Assembly: GCA_934119935.1 (NCBI GenBank) | Contig: CAKOSX010000001.1 | Location: forward strand, 372,001-436,000 | Direction of reading: 5' to 3' | DNA: 64,000 nucleotides | Source: an uncultured Clostridia bacterium | GTDB lineage: Bacteria > Bacillota > Clostridia > TANB77 > CAG-508 | Shown here: in pieces, positions 44,274 to 54,857 of the stretch | Layout: every line of letters begins with the position of its first letter | How positions within the stretch are numbered: the stretch's first letter is position 1 | Position numbers and translations under genes: made by a program | Notes under the pieces: generated by a model | What the model was told of the DNA's origin: nothing | Database searches by the model: none | The model's input: only the letters and a program-made list of their open reading frames with translations

Positions 44274-47200
44274 ATGAAAAAAGCAGAACCTAGAACCCTT
44301 GGCACTGTAGAGAGAGAGAGAGAGAGAGCAGCATTTTAGAGAATGAGTGCTCAAAAACATTTAAAAGTTGCTCTAGAGGGCAACTCAAAAAAAGATTCAG
44401 GGATGATAGCGGAATTACGTTAATTGCGCTAATAGTGACTATTATGGTGTTAATTATTTTGGCTGGAATTACTTTGAAAATCACGATAGGAGAAAATGGA
44501 CTGATTGCCAAGGGCAAGGATGCGAAAAATCAAGTTGGACAAATGCAGACTAACACGGAAGAGGCAAGAGATAGCCTGTATAACGAGATTGCTGGAGGCA
44601 AAGATGCATACCCAGATCCAAGTGTGGTTGATGTTGATTTGAGTGTAAAAAAGACATCAGACACAAGCATCTCAGCGACAGCAAATGCTACAGACACAAA
44701 CAGCAATATAGTGAGTTACACTTTTTATATAAGAAAAGTTACAGAGCAAGACAGCTCATACGTAATGATAAAAAAGAGCGATAAATTAGCAAACACTGTA
44801 GACTGCTCAGACTTGGAAAAAGACATGGCGTACACCGTAAAAGTAATTGCATTGGATGAGCGTGGAACAAGCAGAACAGCGGTAAAAAAGATAGCGCTTG
44901 GAAACGCAATACAAATAAAAGTAAAACCAATATCTGGACCAGACTCATACCCATCAACAATTGCGGTAACGGCAACGAGTATAGTAACCGACATTGACTA
45001 TATAGAATTACCAAACGGTGAACAAGTAAAAGCGAAGAACGGCAAATTAAAACTAGACACAACATACAATTCAACCAAAAACGGACCAATAACATTCAAA
45101 GCATATGACAAAGACGGCAATGCAGGCGAGTTGGAGTATGATGAGGAGAATGTTATAAACTTCGAGACAGAATGGACGATACCGGAAGATAATGCAACAG
45201 TGACTTTTCCTATAAGAGGCACTACAGATTTATATATTGATTATGGGGATGGAATTAAGGAAAATGTAAAAAGTAGTTATCCTACACATACATATGAAAA
45301 TAGTGGCATTTATACAGTGAAGATGTCAGGAAAATGTGAAGAGTTCTATGTGGTACCTTATAATATAAATACAAGGTATATAACAAAAATAAAAAAATGG
45401 GGATGCTTGGAAAATAAAAGTTATGATTTCTCTTTTTGCATAAATATGACTGGTAATATTCCAGAGCCACACAATAAAAGTTTTACAAAGATAACATACT
45501 TGTCGTTTGATAATTGCAAGTTGCTAACAGGTAATATACCAACTAATTTATTTAGTGGGTGCAAAAATGCAACAAGTTTTGGAATGACTTTCAGAGATTG
45601 TATTGGACTAACGGGGAGTGTTCCAGAAAACCTATTTGTCGAGTGCCCTAATGTAACAAGTTTTAATTCGATATTTAGTGGATGTAGCGGGCTTACTGGG
45701 AGTATTCCGAAAAAATTATTTGTAAATAATTTTAACGTGACAAGTTTCTCAAGAGCGTTTGAGGGATGCAAGGGATTGACTGGAGAAATACCTGGAAAAC
45801 TGTTTGAAAGTTGTAGTAAAGTTGTCTATTTCGGGGATAATGGGAACAGTGGAATCTTTTCAGGATGTAGTGGATTGACGGGAAGTATTCCGGAAACATT
45901 ATTTGAAAATTGTGTGGAGGTAAAATATTTTCAATATGCATTTCAAGGGTGCAGTGGATTAACAGGAATCATACCGGAGAAACTATTCAGCAATTGCACT
46001 AAAGTAACAAATTTTAATAGTATTTTTTCTGGGTGCAAAGGTCTAACAGGAAGTATACCGGAAAAACTATTCAGTAATTGCACTGAAGTGGTGAATTTTG
46101 ATAGCACTTTTGCGGGGTGTAGTAGATTAACAGGAATCATACCGGAGAAACTGTTCAGTAATTGTGCTAAAGTAACAAATTTTGGGAGTGTCTTTTCAGG
46201 TTGCAAAGGTCTAACAGGTAGTATACCGGAAAAACTGTTCAATAATTGTGCTGAAGTGGTGAGTTTTTACGACACTTTTGCGTGGTGCAGTGGACTAACA
46301 GGCAGTATACCAGAAAATTTATTTCAAAATTGTTCAATGGTTACATCTTTTGCTGGTACATTTGAGTATTGTGGAGGACTAACAGGCAGCATACCAGAAA
46401 ATTTATTTAAAAATAGTTCAATGGTTACATCTTTTGCCAGTACATTTGACGATTGTAGAGGATTAACAGGTAGTATTCCAGAGAACTTATTTGCTAAGTG
46501 CTCTAATGCAACAAGTTTTAATTCGACTTTTAGCGGATGTAGAGGATTAACAGAAAGTATACCAGAAACGTTATTTGCCAATTGTCCGATGGTTACATCA
46601 TTTTTTCAAACATTTAGGGGATGTGCAGGTTTAACAGGCAACATTCCAGAAGGTCTTTTTAAAAGCTGTATTGAAGCTACAAGTTTTTCATGTACATTCA
46701 GAAGTTGTATAGGGGTGACGGGAAATATCCCTGACAATCTTTTTTCTAATTGTACTAAGGCTACAAGTTTTTCATATACATTTAGTTCTTGTAAAGGATT
46801 AACTGGGAGTATTTCCGAAAATCTCTTTAAAAATTGTACTGAAGTTATAGACTTTACGGCTACTTTTTCATACTGTAGTGGTTTAATAGGAAGCATTCCA
46901 GAGAGCTTGTTTGCTAATTGTAAAAAGGCTAAATACTTTGGATATTATCCTATATCACAGGGGACATTTTCTGGGTGCTCGGGATTAACAGGGAGTATAC
47001 CGGAAAAGTTGTTTGCAAACTGTCCTGATGCAGAAAAATTTTCATATACATTTTCTGGATGTACAGGTTTAACAAGTATACCAGAAAACTTGTTTGATAA
47101 TTGTCAAAATGCAACTGAATTTGAACGTACGTTTTATGGCTGTACATCTTTAACTGGTAATGCACCAGCTTTGTGGAATAGAACAAATGTTGCACACAAC

Positions 47201-47275
47201 AAATCGTGCTTCTATAATTGTCAAAAACTAACGAATTTTGCTGACATTCCATCTGCTTGGAAATCATGGAGCTAA
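44274..47275 (+). CDS. Array gene 4: phase-variable prepilin-like repeat protein (OFF frame)
   Basis: ATG 44274 opens MKKAEPRTLGTVERERER and, with (AG)10, meets TAG after 21 codons, exactly as in gene 2. The remaining frame to 47275 encodes the prepilin-like segment, FnIII-like, Ig-like and PKD-like (LYIDYGDGIKEN) domains and more than 20 repeats of 28 residues. Within the repeats, units at about 45955-46250 alternate LTGIIPEKLFSNC and LTGSIPEKLFSNC, a two-unit (168-bp) duplication. The C-terminus differs slightly (IPSAWKSWS) and its terminator is unrelated to those of genes 1-3. Nine or twelve AG units would give a protein of about 1000 residues. Confidence 0.82.
44309..44328 (+). repeat. 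(AG)10 microsatellite in array gene 4
   Basis: Ten AG units, the same length and out-of-frame state as in gene 2. Confidence 0.95.
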
Positions 47276-47285
47276 TAAACATAGT

Positions 47286-47347
47286 AAGGCACACCTTACA
47301 ATTTCGGTCTCACTATCCGAGTATTGTAATAAATGTGCCTTATTTTG
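47286..47347 (+). terminator. Terminator after array gene 4
   Basis: AAGGCACA/TGTGCCTT outer stem with an inner TTACAAT/ATTGTAA and CGG/CCG stem, followed by ATTTTG. Confidence 0.7.
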
Positions 47348-47385
47348 TCATATTTATTACATTTTTGTAATTAATTGGTAATTTG

Positions 47386-47414
47386 TTGAATTTTTATTTT
47401 CTCTACTATATAAT
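47386..47414 (+). promoter_or_regulatory. Promoter of array gene 5
   Basis: TTGAAT (47386-47391), 17 bases, TATAAT (47409-47414). Confidence 0.7.
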
Positions 47415-47496
47415 TTTTTTGAATTTAATATAAGAAAATGCTCGAAAAACGAAATAATCTTATAAAAAATCAAAACGTAAATGGGGAAAAAAGCGT

Positions 47497-50466
47497 ATGA
47501 ATGTTAAAAGTACTAAAAATGTAAAGAATGAAGTATCTGGTAAAAGCAACGTGCACGAGCAAAAATGTAATGCTCAAGAAAAAAAAGGAAGTAAGCTAAA
47601 ACAAGCCAATGCAATAACTTTAGTTAGCTTAATTATTGTTGTTGTTGTGCTTCTTATTTTAGCTGGAATTTCTCTAAATCTTGTGTTGGGCGACAATGGT
47701 CTTATAGCCAAGAGCAAGGATGCGAAAAATGCTATAACGAATATGCAGGATAGCACGACTGAGGCTAGAGAGGATTTGTATGGAGAGATTGTTGGCGAGA
47801 AGGATCCATATGATGATGGTAGTACAATGGATTTGTATTTAATGATTAGAAATGGCTCTGACTCTAACAGTTTAAAGTTTATTGGCGATGCCAGAGACAA
47901 AGGTAGCACTGTTGTGCGTTACGATTTTTATATAAAGAAGGCTGATGAGGATGAGAAGGCTTATGTAAAAATTCCAAAGGATGATCCAAAGACTGAAACT
48001 GTTGAAGTAAGTGATTTAGAGGATAATGCCGTATATACTGCAAAGGTTGTAGCTATTGATGAAAAAGGTAAAAGCAGTACTGCAACTAGAAGAATTGTGA
48101 GGGGAACACCTGTTACAATAAAGGTTACATCTCTGTCTGAGCCTGATTCATACCCAGCATTAATGTTGGTTGAGGCATCGAGTTTTGACGCAAATATTTC
48201 ATATGTTACATTGCCAAATGGTAAGAGAGTAACACCAAAGCAAGGGAAAAAGAATATTCATTTTACATGCAATACTACTACGAATGGTCCCTTCAAGTTC
48301 ACTGCATATGATAAGAATGGTAATAATGCGAGTGTGACATATGAAGAAACCAAGGTTATTAACTTTGAAACGGAGTGGACTATTACTGAGGCTAATACCA
48401 TTATAACGCTTCCGATGTCGGGAACAGTTCGTACATATGTGGACTTTGGAGATGGAAGAAAGTTAAGTATTACTACTGCATCTAAAAAGTATCGTTATAC
48501 GAATCCGGGAACGTATATAATGAAGGTTTCTGGGTATAGTTCACAAATTTCAATTGATGATGCATCTAAGAAATATTTAACAGGCATAAAAAAATGGGGA
48601 TGTCTAAAAAGTAAATCATACAATTTTTCTAGCTGCACGAATTTATCTGGACCAATTCCAGAATCGAATGACTGGAATTTTGTAAATGTTACATCGTTTG
48701 AGAACATGTTTGCTTCTTGTGAAAATATTACGGGGCAAATTCCGAGCAATTTGTTCAAAAATGGAACTAAAGCAACAAGCTTTGCTTCAACTTTTGAAGG
48801 ATGTAGTGGAATAACTGGAACAATTCCGTCAGACTTGTTCACAAATTGTACTGGTGTAACGGACTTTAATAAGACTTTTTCGGGTTGCAGTGGACTTACA
48901 GGCAGTATATCAGAAAAACTGTTCAGTAATTGCAGTGCTGTAACAAATTTTAGCAGTACTTTTTCGGGTTGCAGTGGATTTACAGGCAGTATACCAGAAA
49001 AACTGTTCAGTAATTGCAGTGGCGTAACAAATTTTAGCGGTACTTTTTCGGGTTGTAGAGGACTTACTGAAATTCCAGAAAAGCTTTTTGAGCAAAATAC
49101 TAAAGCAACATCGTTTTCATCTACGTTTAGAAAATGTTTAAATATAAAATGTAATATACCAGAAAAATTATTTTATAATTGTCCTGACGTTACGGCTTTT
49201 GCACTTACATTTGCAAATTGCAATAATTTAACAGGAAGCATACCAGAGAGCTTGTTTAGAAATTGTACAGAGGTAACTAACTTTCGTGGAACTTTTTATG
49301 ATTGTTACAATTTAACAGGAAGCATACCAGAAAATTTATTTACTTATTGTACAAAAGTGACGGGATTTAGTTCTAATACAATTATGATTAGTTATAGCTG
49401 TGTTGGTATTTTTGAAGGTTGTAGTGGATTAACAGGAAGTATTCCAGAAAACTTATTTGCAAATTGTACCCAAACGGAGTATTTTGGCAGAGTATTTTGG
49501 GGATGCGATGGACTAACAGGAAGTATACCGGAGAATTTATTTAAAAATAATACTTTAGCAACTGATTTTGGAGGCACTTTTACATATTGCACTGGACTAA
49601 CAGGAAATATTCCAGCAAATTTATTTGCAAATTGCCCAAATGTAAGTAGATTTTCGGCTTCAGAAAGATTTAAGGGAGCTGACGGAAAACTGCGTACTCA
49701 AAGTAGAGGTACGTTTAGCCATTGCCAAGGACTAACCGGAACAATTCCAGAAAATCTATTTGCTAATAATACAAAGACATTAACTGTTGCTGCAATGTTT
49801 GAAGGTTGTTATCAATTAACTGGAGAAATTCCTGCAAACTTGTTTGCAAACTGTCCAAAGATTTCAAGCTTTGCTGGAACTTTCGCACATTGCTATGGTT
49901 TAACAGGAAGCATTCCAGAAAATTTATTTGCAAGTTGCCCAAATGCACGTTTGTTTAATTATACATTTATAGATTGTTATAACTTAACAGGAAGCATTCC
50001 AGAAAACTTATTTGTAAAATGTACGAATGCTACAACATTTACACAAACATTTTCGAGCTGCTCAAGACTGACAGGCAGTATTCCAGAAAACTTATTTGCA
50101 AAATGTACAAAGGCTACAGACTTTGGAATAGGAGACAGATCTACAGGATATTATGGAGGAACTTTTACATACTGTAGTGGCTTAACAGGAAACATTCCTA
50201 CTAATCTATTTGCAAATTGTACAGAAACTAAAAAGGTGTCATTTGTATTTATGGGATGTACCGGTCTAACTGGGGACATACCAGCAGATTTATTTAAGAA
50301 TTGTTTGAGTATAACGAATTGTGAAGCAACATTCTACAATTGTAGCAAACTAACAGGAAATGCGATTGAGTTGTGGAACAGAACAAACATTACATCAAAT
50401 GATGAATGTTATTACAATTGCACTGGACTTACAAACTACGCCGATATTCCATCTGGATGGAAATAA
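47497..50466 (+). CDS. Array gene 5: intact prepilin-like DUF285-type repeat protein
   Basis: A 989-residue paralogue without an AG tract. A charged 35-residue extension with Cys precedes AITLVSLIIVVVVLLILAGI. Unlike the others, Ala replaces Gly at the cleavage position, and Ser stands where Glu5 would be. FnIII-like, Ig-like (VTSLSEPDSYPALMLVEA) and PKD-like (TYVDFGDGRKLS) domains follow, then about 23 repeats. Codon use is visibly different from genes 1-4 (more T in third positions) and DNA identity is low, so it is an older member. ATG 47497 follows GGGGA. Ends LTNYADIPSGWK. Confidence 0.87.
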   Translation: MNVKSTKNVKNEVSGKSNVHEQKCNAQEKKGSKLKQANAITLVSLIIVVVVLLILAGISLNLVLGDNGLIAKSKDAKNAITNMQDSTTEAREDLYGEIVGEKDPYDDGSTMDLYLMIRNGSDSNSLKFIGDARDKGSTVVRYDFYIKKADEDEKAYVKIPKDDPKTETVEVSDLEDNAVYTAKVVAIDEKGKSSTATRRIVRGTPVTIKVTSLSEPDSYPALMLVEASSFDANISYVTLPNGKRVTPKQGKKNIHFTCNTTTNGPFKFTAYDKNGNNASVTYEETKVINFETEWTITEANTIITLPMSGTVRTYVDFGDGRKLSITTASKKYRYTNPGTYIMKVSGYSSQISIDDASKKYLTGIKKWGCLKSKSYNFSSCTNLSGPIPESNDWNFVNVTSFENMFASCENITGQIPSNLFKNGTKATSFASTFEGCSGITGTIPSDLFTNCTGVTDFNKTFSGCSGLTGSISEKLFSNCSAVTNFSSTFSGCSGFTGSIPEKLFSNCSGVTNFSGTFSGCRGLTEIPEKLFEQNTKATSFSSTFRKCLNIKCNIPEKLFYNCPDVTAFALTFANCNNLTGSIPESLFRNCTEVTNFRGTFYDCYNLTGSIPENLFTYCTKVTGFSSNTIMISYSCVGIFEGCSGLTGSIPENLFANCTQTEYFGRVFWGCDGLTGSIPENLFKNNTLATDFGGTFTYCTGLTGNIPANLFANCPNVSRFSASERFKGADGKLRTQSRGTFSHCQGLTGTIPENLFANNTKTLTVAAMFEGCYQLTGEIPANLFANCPKISSFAGTFAHCYGLTGSIPENLFASCPNARLFNYTFIDCYNLTGSIPENLFVKCTNATTFTQTFSSCSRLTGSIPENLFAKCTKATDFGIGDRSTGYYGGTFTYCSGLTGNIPTNLFANCTETKKVSFVFMGCTGLTGDIPADLFKNCLSITNCEATFYNCSKLTGNAIELWNRTNITSNDECYYNCTGLTNYADIPSGWK

Positions 50467-50483
50467 AACATATCAATATAAAA

Positions 50484-50522
50484 CCTGAGACTTAGTATGA
50501 TGACTAAGTTTCAGGCTTTTTT
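50484..50522 (+). terminator. Terminator after array gene 5
   Basis: CCTGAGACTTAGT and ACTAAGTTTCAGG pair with one mismatch, then CTTTTTT. Confidence 0.85.
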
Positions 50523-50552
50523 ATTACATTTTTATTACACTTAAACAAAATA

Positions 50553-50581
50553 TTGAAAAATGACATATGGCATTATATAAT
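50553..50581 (+). promoter_or_regulatory. Promoter of array gene 6
   Basis: TTGAAA (50553-50558), 17 bases, TATAAT (50576-50581). Confidence 0.75.
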
Positions 50582-50623
50582 TTTGTTGACGAAATTTTGA
50601 GAGAAGAATAGGAGACTTAAGCT

Positions 50624-53600
50624 ATGAAAAAAGTAAAACCTAAAACTTTTGAAACTGAGGAAAAAAGCACTTTGGATGACAAGTGCGTGAGCAAAACCAG
50701 ACATTCGAGAAAATGTCCATCATGCATAAAACTGCAAAAAAATAGTGGTATTACACTAGCGACACTTGTAATAACAATTGTAGTAATGCTGATTTTGGCA
50801 GGAGTAACAGTACACACAATGATCGGAGACAACGGTCTTATTGATAGTGCTAAAGATTTAAAAGAGAATGTTGAAACAAAAGATGCCGACATGCAAGACA
50901 CAATAAATGACCTAGAAATAGAGCTGAATAAAGGAATACCGGATATAATTGCTGCAATAGAGCGTGGAACTAACTTTATAAACTTGTCGGAAGTTCAGCT
51001 GATAGATAGCGAAAATAGACAGGCTGATGCTTTCGAATACTATTACAAAAAAGCATCAGAAGGAGATAGTGCGTATAAAAAAGTTGATGGAGCAACCGGT
51101 GCAGAATTGCAACTGACGGGACTTATACACAACACGTCTTATAAGATAAAAATAATAGCCAAGAAAAACAATGAAGCCCTTAGAACGGCAGTAAAAAATA
51201 TAAAAACAAAAGAGCTTCTATGTGCTGACTTAAACATGCAAGTTGAAGAAGACGGAAGTGTTTATACATCAGACACATGGACAAACAAGAACATAAAAGT
51301 TGCGCTAGTAGATGCAACCAGAAGCACATATTCGACAGTAGAAGGATCTACTCAAACCATAGCACAAACAAACGGCGAAAGTACGGTATCAGAGGCAGGT
51401 ACAACAACAATAAAAGTTGAAACAACAGACGGTACCAACACAGTAAGCAAAAATTACTACGTAAAAATAGATAGAGTAGCGCCAACACTAATAATAACAT
51501 CGCAAGGCCAGCCAGACCAATACCCAGACGTGCTAACAATAAAAGCACAAGATAATGCGGTTGCGATAGATCACATAGAATTGCCAGACGGCACGAAAAT
51601 AACTGGAAACGGAAAGAACATATTTACAACAACATACAATGCAACAAAGAACGGACCAATAACATGTAAGGTTGAAGATGCGTTAGGAAACGAAGGAACA
51701 GGAGACTTTGAAGTTGAAAATGTAATAAACTTCGAGACAGAATGGACGATACCAGCAGATAATACAACAGTGCAAATTCCTGTTGCCTTTAACTATCAAA
51801 CAAAAGGAGAGTTATATATTGATTATGGGGATGGAACTAAAGAAAATGTAAAAACAAGATATCCGGCACATACATACGAAAAAAGTGGAATATATACAGT
51901 AAAAATATCTGGAAAGTGTGAATACTGTTACTCTAATAATAAATATGTGACTAAGTTAAAAAAATGGGGATGCTTAGAAAATATATCATATAGTTTCAGT
52001 GATAACAAACAATTAAAAGGAGAAATTCCACAACCACATTACAATAGTTTTGAAAAAATTACATCATTTTATAGAACTTTTGACGGTTGTACTGGTTTAA
52101 CTGGAGGTATACCGGATAATTTCTTTGTTAATTGTCCAAATACAGTAGGCTTTGCTTGGACTTTTGAAAAATGTAGCGGATTGACGGGGAATATACCCAA
52201 AAACTTGTTTGACAATTGCGACAATGCAACTGTCTATTCGGGAGTTTTCTCTCAGTGTAGTGGATTAACGGGAAACATACCAGAAGACTTGTTTATTAAT
52301 TGTGTTAATGCTGAAAATTTTAATGAAACATTTGGTGACTGTACTGGATTAACAGGAAATATTCCAGAAAAGTTATTTAGTAACTGCAAGAATGCAAAAA
52401 CTTTTGGCTATACAAATATTTCTTATAATGAAAATGGTTCAGGAAGTGCTGGTGGCGGTGGCGGAACATTTAGTGGATGTAGTGGCTTAACTGGAACTAT
52501 ACCAGAAAAACTATTTGAAAATTGCACAGAAGCGACTAGTTTCGCAGAAACGTTTTATAACTGTAGAGGGTTAACTGGAAATATCCCAGAAAATTTATTT
52601 AAGAATTGTAAAAATGTTATAGAATTTGACACCACATTTGCAAGATGTACACGGTTTAACAGGGGAAATACCAGAAAATCTATTTGAAAATTGTGTGAAC
52701 GCAAAAAATTTCAGTGGAACTTTTTGGTATTGTAAAGGTTTAACAGGAAACATCCCAGAAAACTTGTTTGTTAATAATGTTAATGCAACCGCCTTTAGCG
52801 GTGGATTTGGAGGTGGAACCCGGAACCCCGTTTAGAGGAACGTTTACAGAGTGTTCAAACTTGACAGGAAATATTCCAGAAAACTTATTTGCTAATTGTA
52901 AAAATGTAGAAAGCTTTAAATATTTATTCTATGGCTGTACTGGATTAACAGGTGAAATTCCTGAAAGGCTTTTTGGAAATAATACAAAGGTAAAAGAGGT
53001 TTATGATGTTTTCTATGGTTGTACCGGGTTAACAGGCAACATTCCGGAAAAGCTTTTTGAAAATAATACTGCAATTAAAAACTTTGCAGGAGTATTTTAT
53101 GGATGTACTGGTTTGACAGGAAATATTCCTGAAAAACTTTTTGAAAATAATATAGAAGGAACAAATTTTAGTAGTGTATTTTACGGATGTAGTGGATTAA
53201 CAGGTAATATTCCTGAAGGACTATTTTCAAATTGTATAAATGCTACGAGTTTTGGTGCAACATTTTGTTACTGTACTGGATTAACAGGAAATATTCCTGA
53301 GAAATTGTTTTATAACTGTACAGAGGCAATTGTTTTTGGTAACACATTTAAATCTTGCAAAGGGTTAACAGGTAATATTCCTGAAGGTCTTTTCCTTAAT
53401 AATACTAAGGCTAAATATTTCTATGGCACATTTTGTTACTGTAGTGGATTAACAGGTGAGATTCCTGAAAAATTATTTTATAATTCTACGGAAGTTACTG
53501 AATTTGCAAGCTCGTATGCTTCTGGCACTTTTGAAGGCTGTACTGGTTTAACGGGTGAAATACCGGAAAAACTTTTTATGAATTGTTCCAAAGCAACCAA

Positions 53601-54454
53601 TTTTTCTGGAGTATTTCAGAGGTGTACTGGTTTGACGGGAAGTATTCCAGAAAATCTATTTACTAATTGTGTGGAGGCTGTTAAATTTGGAGGACAATAT
53701 GGAGAAGGTGGAACTTTTGCAGGATGCACTGGTTTGACGGGAACGATTCCAGAAAACTTATTTGCAAATTGCAAAAAAATAACTAGTTTAAGACAGACTT
53801 TTTCGGGATGTAGCCGGAATTGTAGGACCTATTCCAGAAAATTTATTATATAATTGCACAGAGTTAAAGGATTTATTTAGTATGTTTTCCGGATGCAGTG
53901 AACTTACAGGCAATATACCAGCTAACTTACTTGTAAATTGTACTAAAATAACTAACTTAGAAAAAATTTTTTATGGGTGTAGTAAATTAACAGGAAGTAT
54001 TCCTGAAAATTTATTTGAAAACTGTACTGAAGTAACATCTTTTTGTGGGGTTTTTGCTGGATGCAGTGAATTGACTGGAGAAATACCTGCAGGATTATTT
54101 AGAAACTGTACTAAGGTGACAAAATTCGGAGATCTCTTCTATGGAGGAGGAGTTTTTACAGGTTGTAAAGGCCTAACAGGAAGTATTCCAGAAGACTTAT
54201 TTGCAAATTGTTCGAAAGTAACGACTTTTTATTGTACATTCAGCGGTTGTAGTGGATTAACAGGAATATCCGAAAATTTATTTGAAAATTGCCATAATGT
54301 TACTGATTTCCAAAGTGTGTTTGCTGGATGCACAGAATTAACAGGAACAGCACCTGATTTGTGGAATAGGACAAATGTTAAAGAGTCAAGTGGATGTTTT
54401 TGGGGATGTAAAAAATTAACCAACTACGCCGACATCCCATCTTCTTGGAAGTAG
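50624..54454 (+). pseudogene. Array gene 6: prepilin-like repeat protein broken by three insertions
   Basis: ATG 50624 (AGGAGA upstream) begins MKKVKPKTFETEEKSTLDD, a leader homologous to genes 2-4 with non-repetitive sequence in place of the AG tract, then NSGITLATLVITIVVMLIL. FnIII-like, two Ig-like and PKD-like (LYIDYGDGTKEN) domains and repeats follow. The frame is lost at about 52656 (one extra base in GTACACGG), shifts again at about 52815 (7-base tandem duplication in GGAACCCGGAACCCC), and is restored at about 53817 (extra C in AGCCGG). Net +9 bases, so the last segment (53882-54454, ending LTNYADIPSSWK) is back in the original frame. As it stands the product stops at 52687. Confidence 0.78.
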
Positions 54455-54459
54455 TAATA

Positions 54460-54490
54460 ACAAACAAAAATCCTGTCATATTTTGTTTGT
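54460..54490 (+). terminator. Probable terminator after array gene 6
   Basis: ACAAACAAAA and TTTTGTTTGT form a 10-bp AT-rich stem with a 10-11-base loop. The T-run lies inside the stem, so it is a weak candidate. Confidence 0.45.
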
Positions 54491-54523
54491 GAATTTACTG
54501 TGAAAGATGAAAAAAGTATTGCA

Positions 54524-54550
54524 TTGTTTATGCTTTTATGATAGTATAAT
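54524..54550 (+). promoter_or_regulatory. Promoter of the 6S RNA gene
   Basis: TATAAT at 54545-54550 is clear. TTGTTT at 54524-54529 gives a short 15-base spacer, and TTGCAT at 54519 would give 20. The -10 box lies 11-16 bases before the RNA's expected 5' end. Confidence 0.55.
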
Positions 54551-54560
54551 AGCAGAAACG

Positions 54561-54755
54561 AAACATTCCCTGCGTGGTACGTGTAGAAAGGAATTTTAGA
54601 ACCAACAAATTCTAAAAGGGAGTCCGCCTTTAAATGTGGCGTGTAGGCTTAGGTTATTAACTTAAGAAACCCAGGAACATTTAACAAGACACCCACCTGC
54701 TGGTGCAGGTCCTTAAAATTTCATTCGGCTTACGGCTAGTGTGGGGCATGATTTT
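54561..54755 (+). ncRNA. ssrS: 6S RNA
   Basis: About 190 bases. The 5' side (CATTCCCTG...) can pair with the 3' side (...GGGGCATG), giving the closing stem of a long hairpin. The 3' half has AAGACACCCACCTGC and TGCAGG, which I recall as characteristic of firmicute 6S RNAs, and the centre is an open AT-rich region as expected for the promoter mimic. A promoter lies just upstream and a strong terminator just downstream. 6S RNA binds the housekeeping RNA polymerase in stationary phase. A covariance-model search with Rfam RF00013 would settle the call and the exact ends. Confidence 0.75.
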
Positions 54756-54766
54756 AAAATTACAAA

Positions 54767-54798
54767 CATCACTTATATTCATATAAGTGGTGTTTTTT
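54767..54798 (+). terminator. Terminator of the 6S RNA gene
   Basis: CATCACTTATA and TATAAGTGGTG form an 11-bp stem with a 4-base loop followed by six T. Confidence 0.88.
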
Positions 54799-54799
54799 G

Positions 54800-54828
54800 T
54801 TGCATTTACTATGTTATAATAGTATAAT
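54800..54828 (+). promoter_or_regulatory. Promoter of prmC
   Basis: TTGCAT (54800-54805), 17 bases, TATAAT (54823-54828), immediately after the 6S terminator. Confidence 0.75.
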
Positions 54829-54857
54829 GTTCACATATTAGTTAAGGGGTTTTTAGT

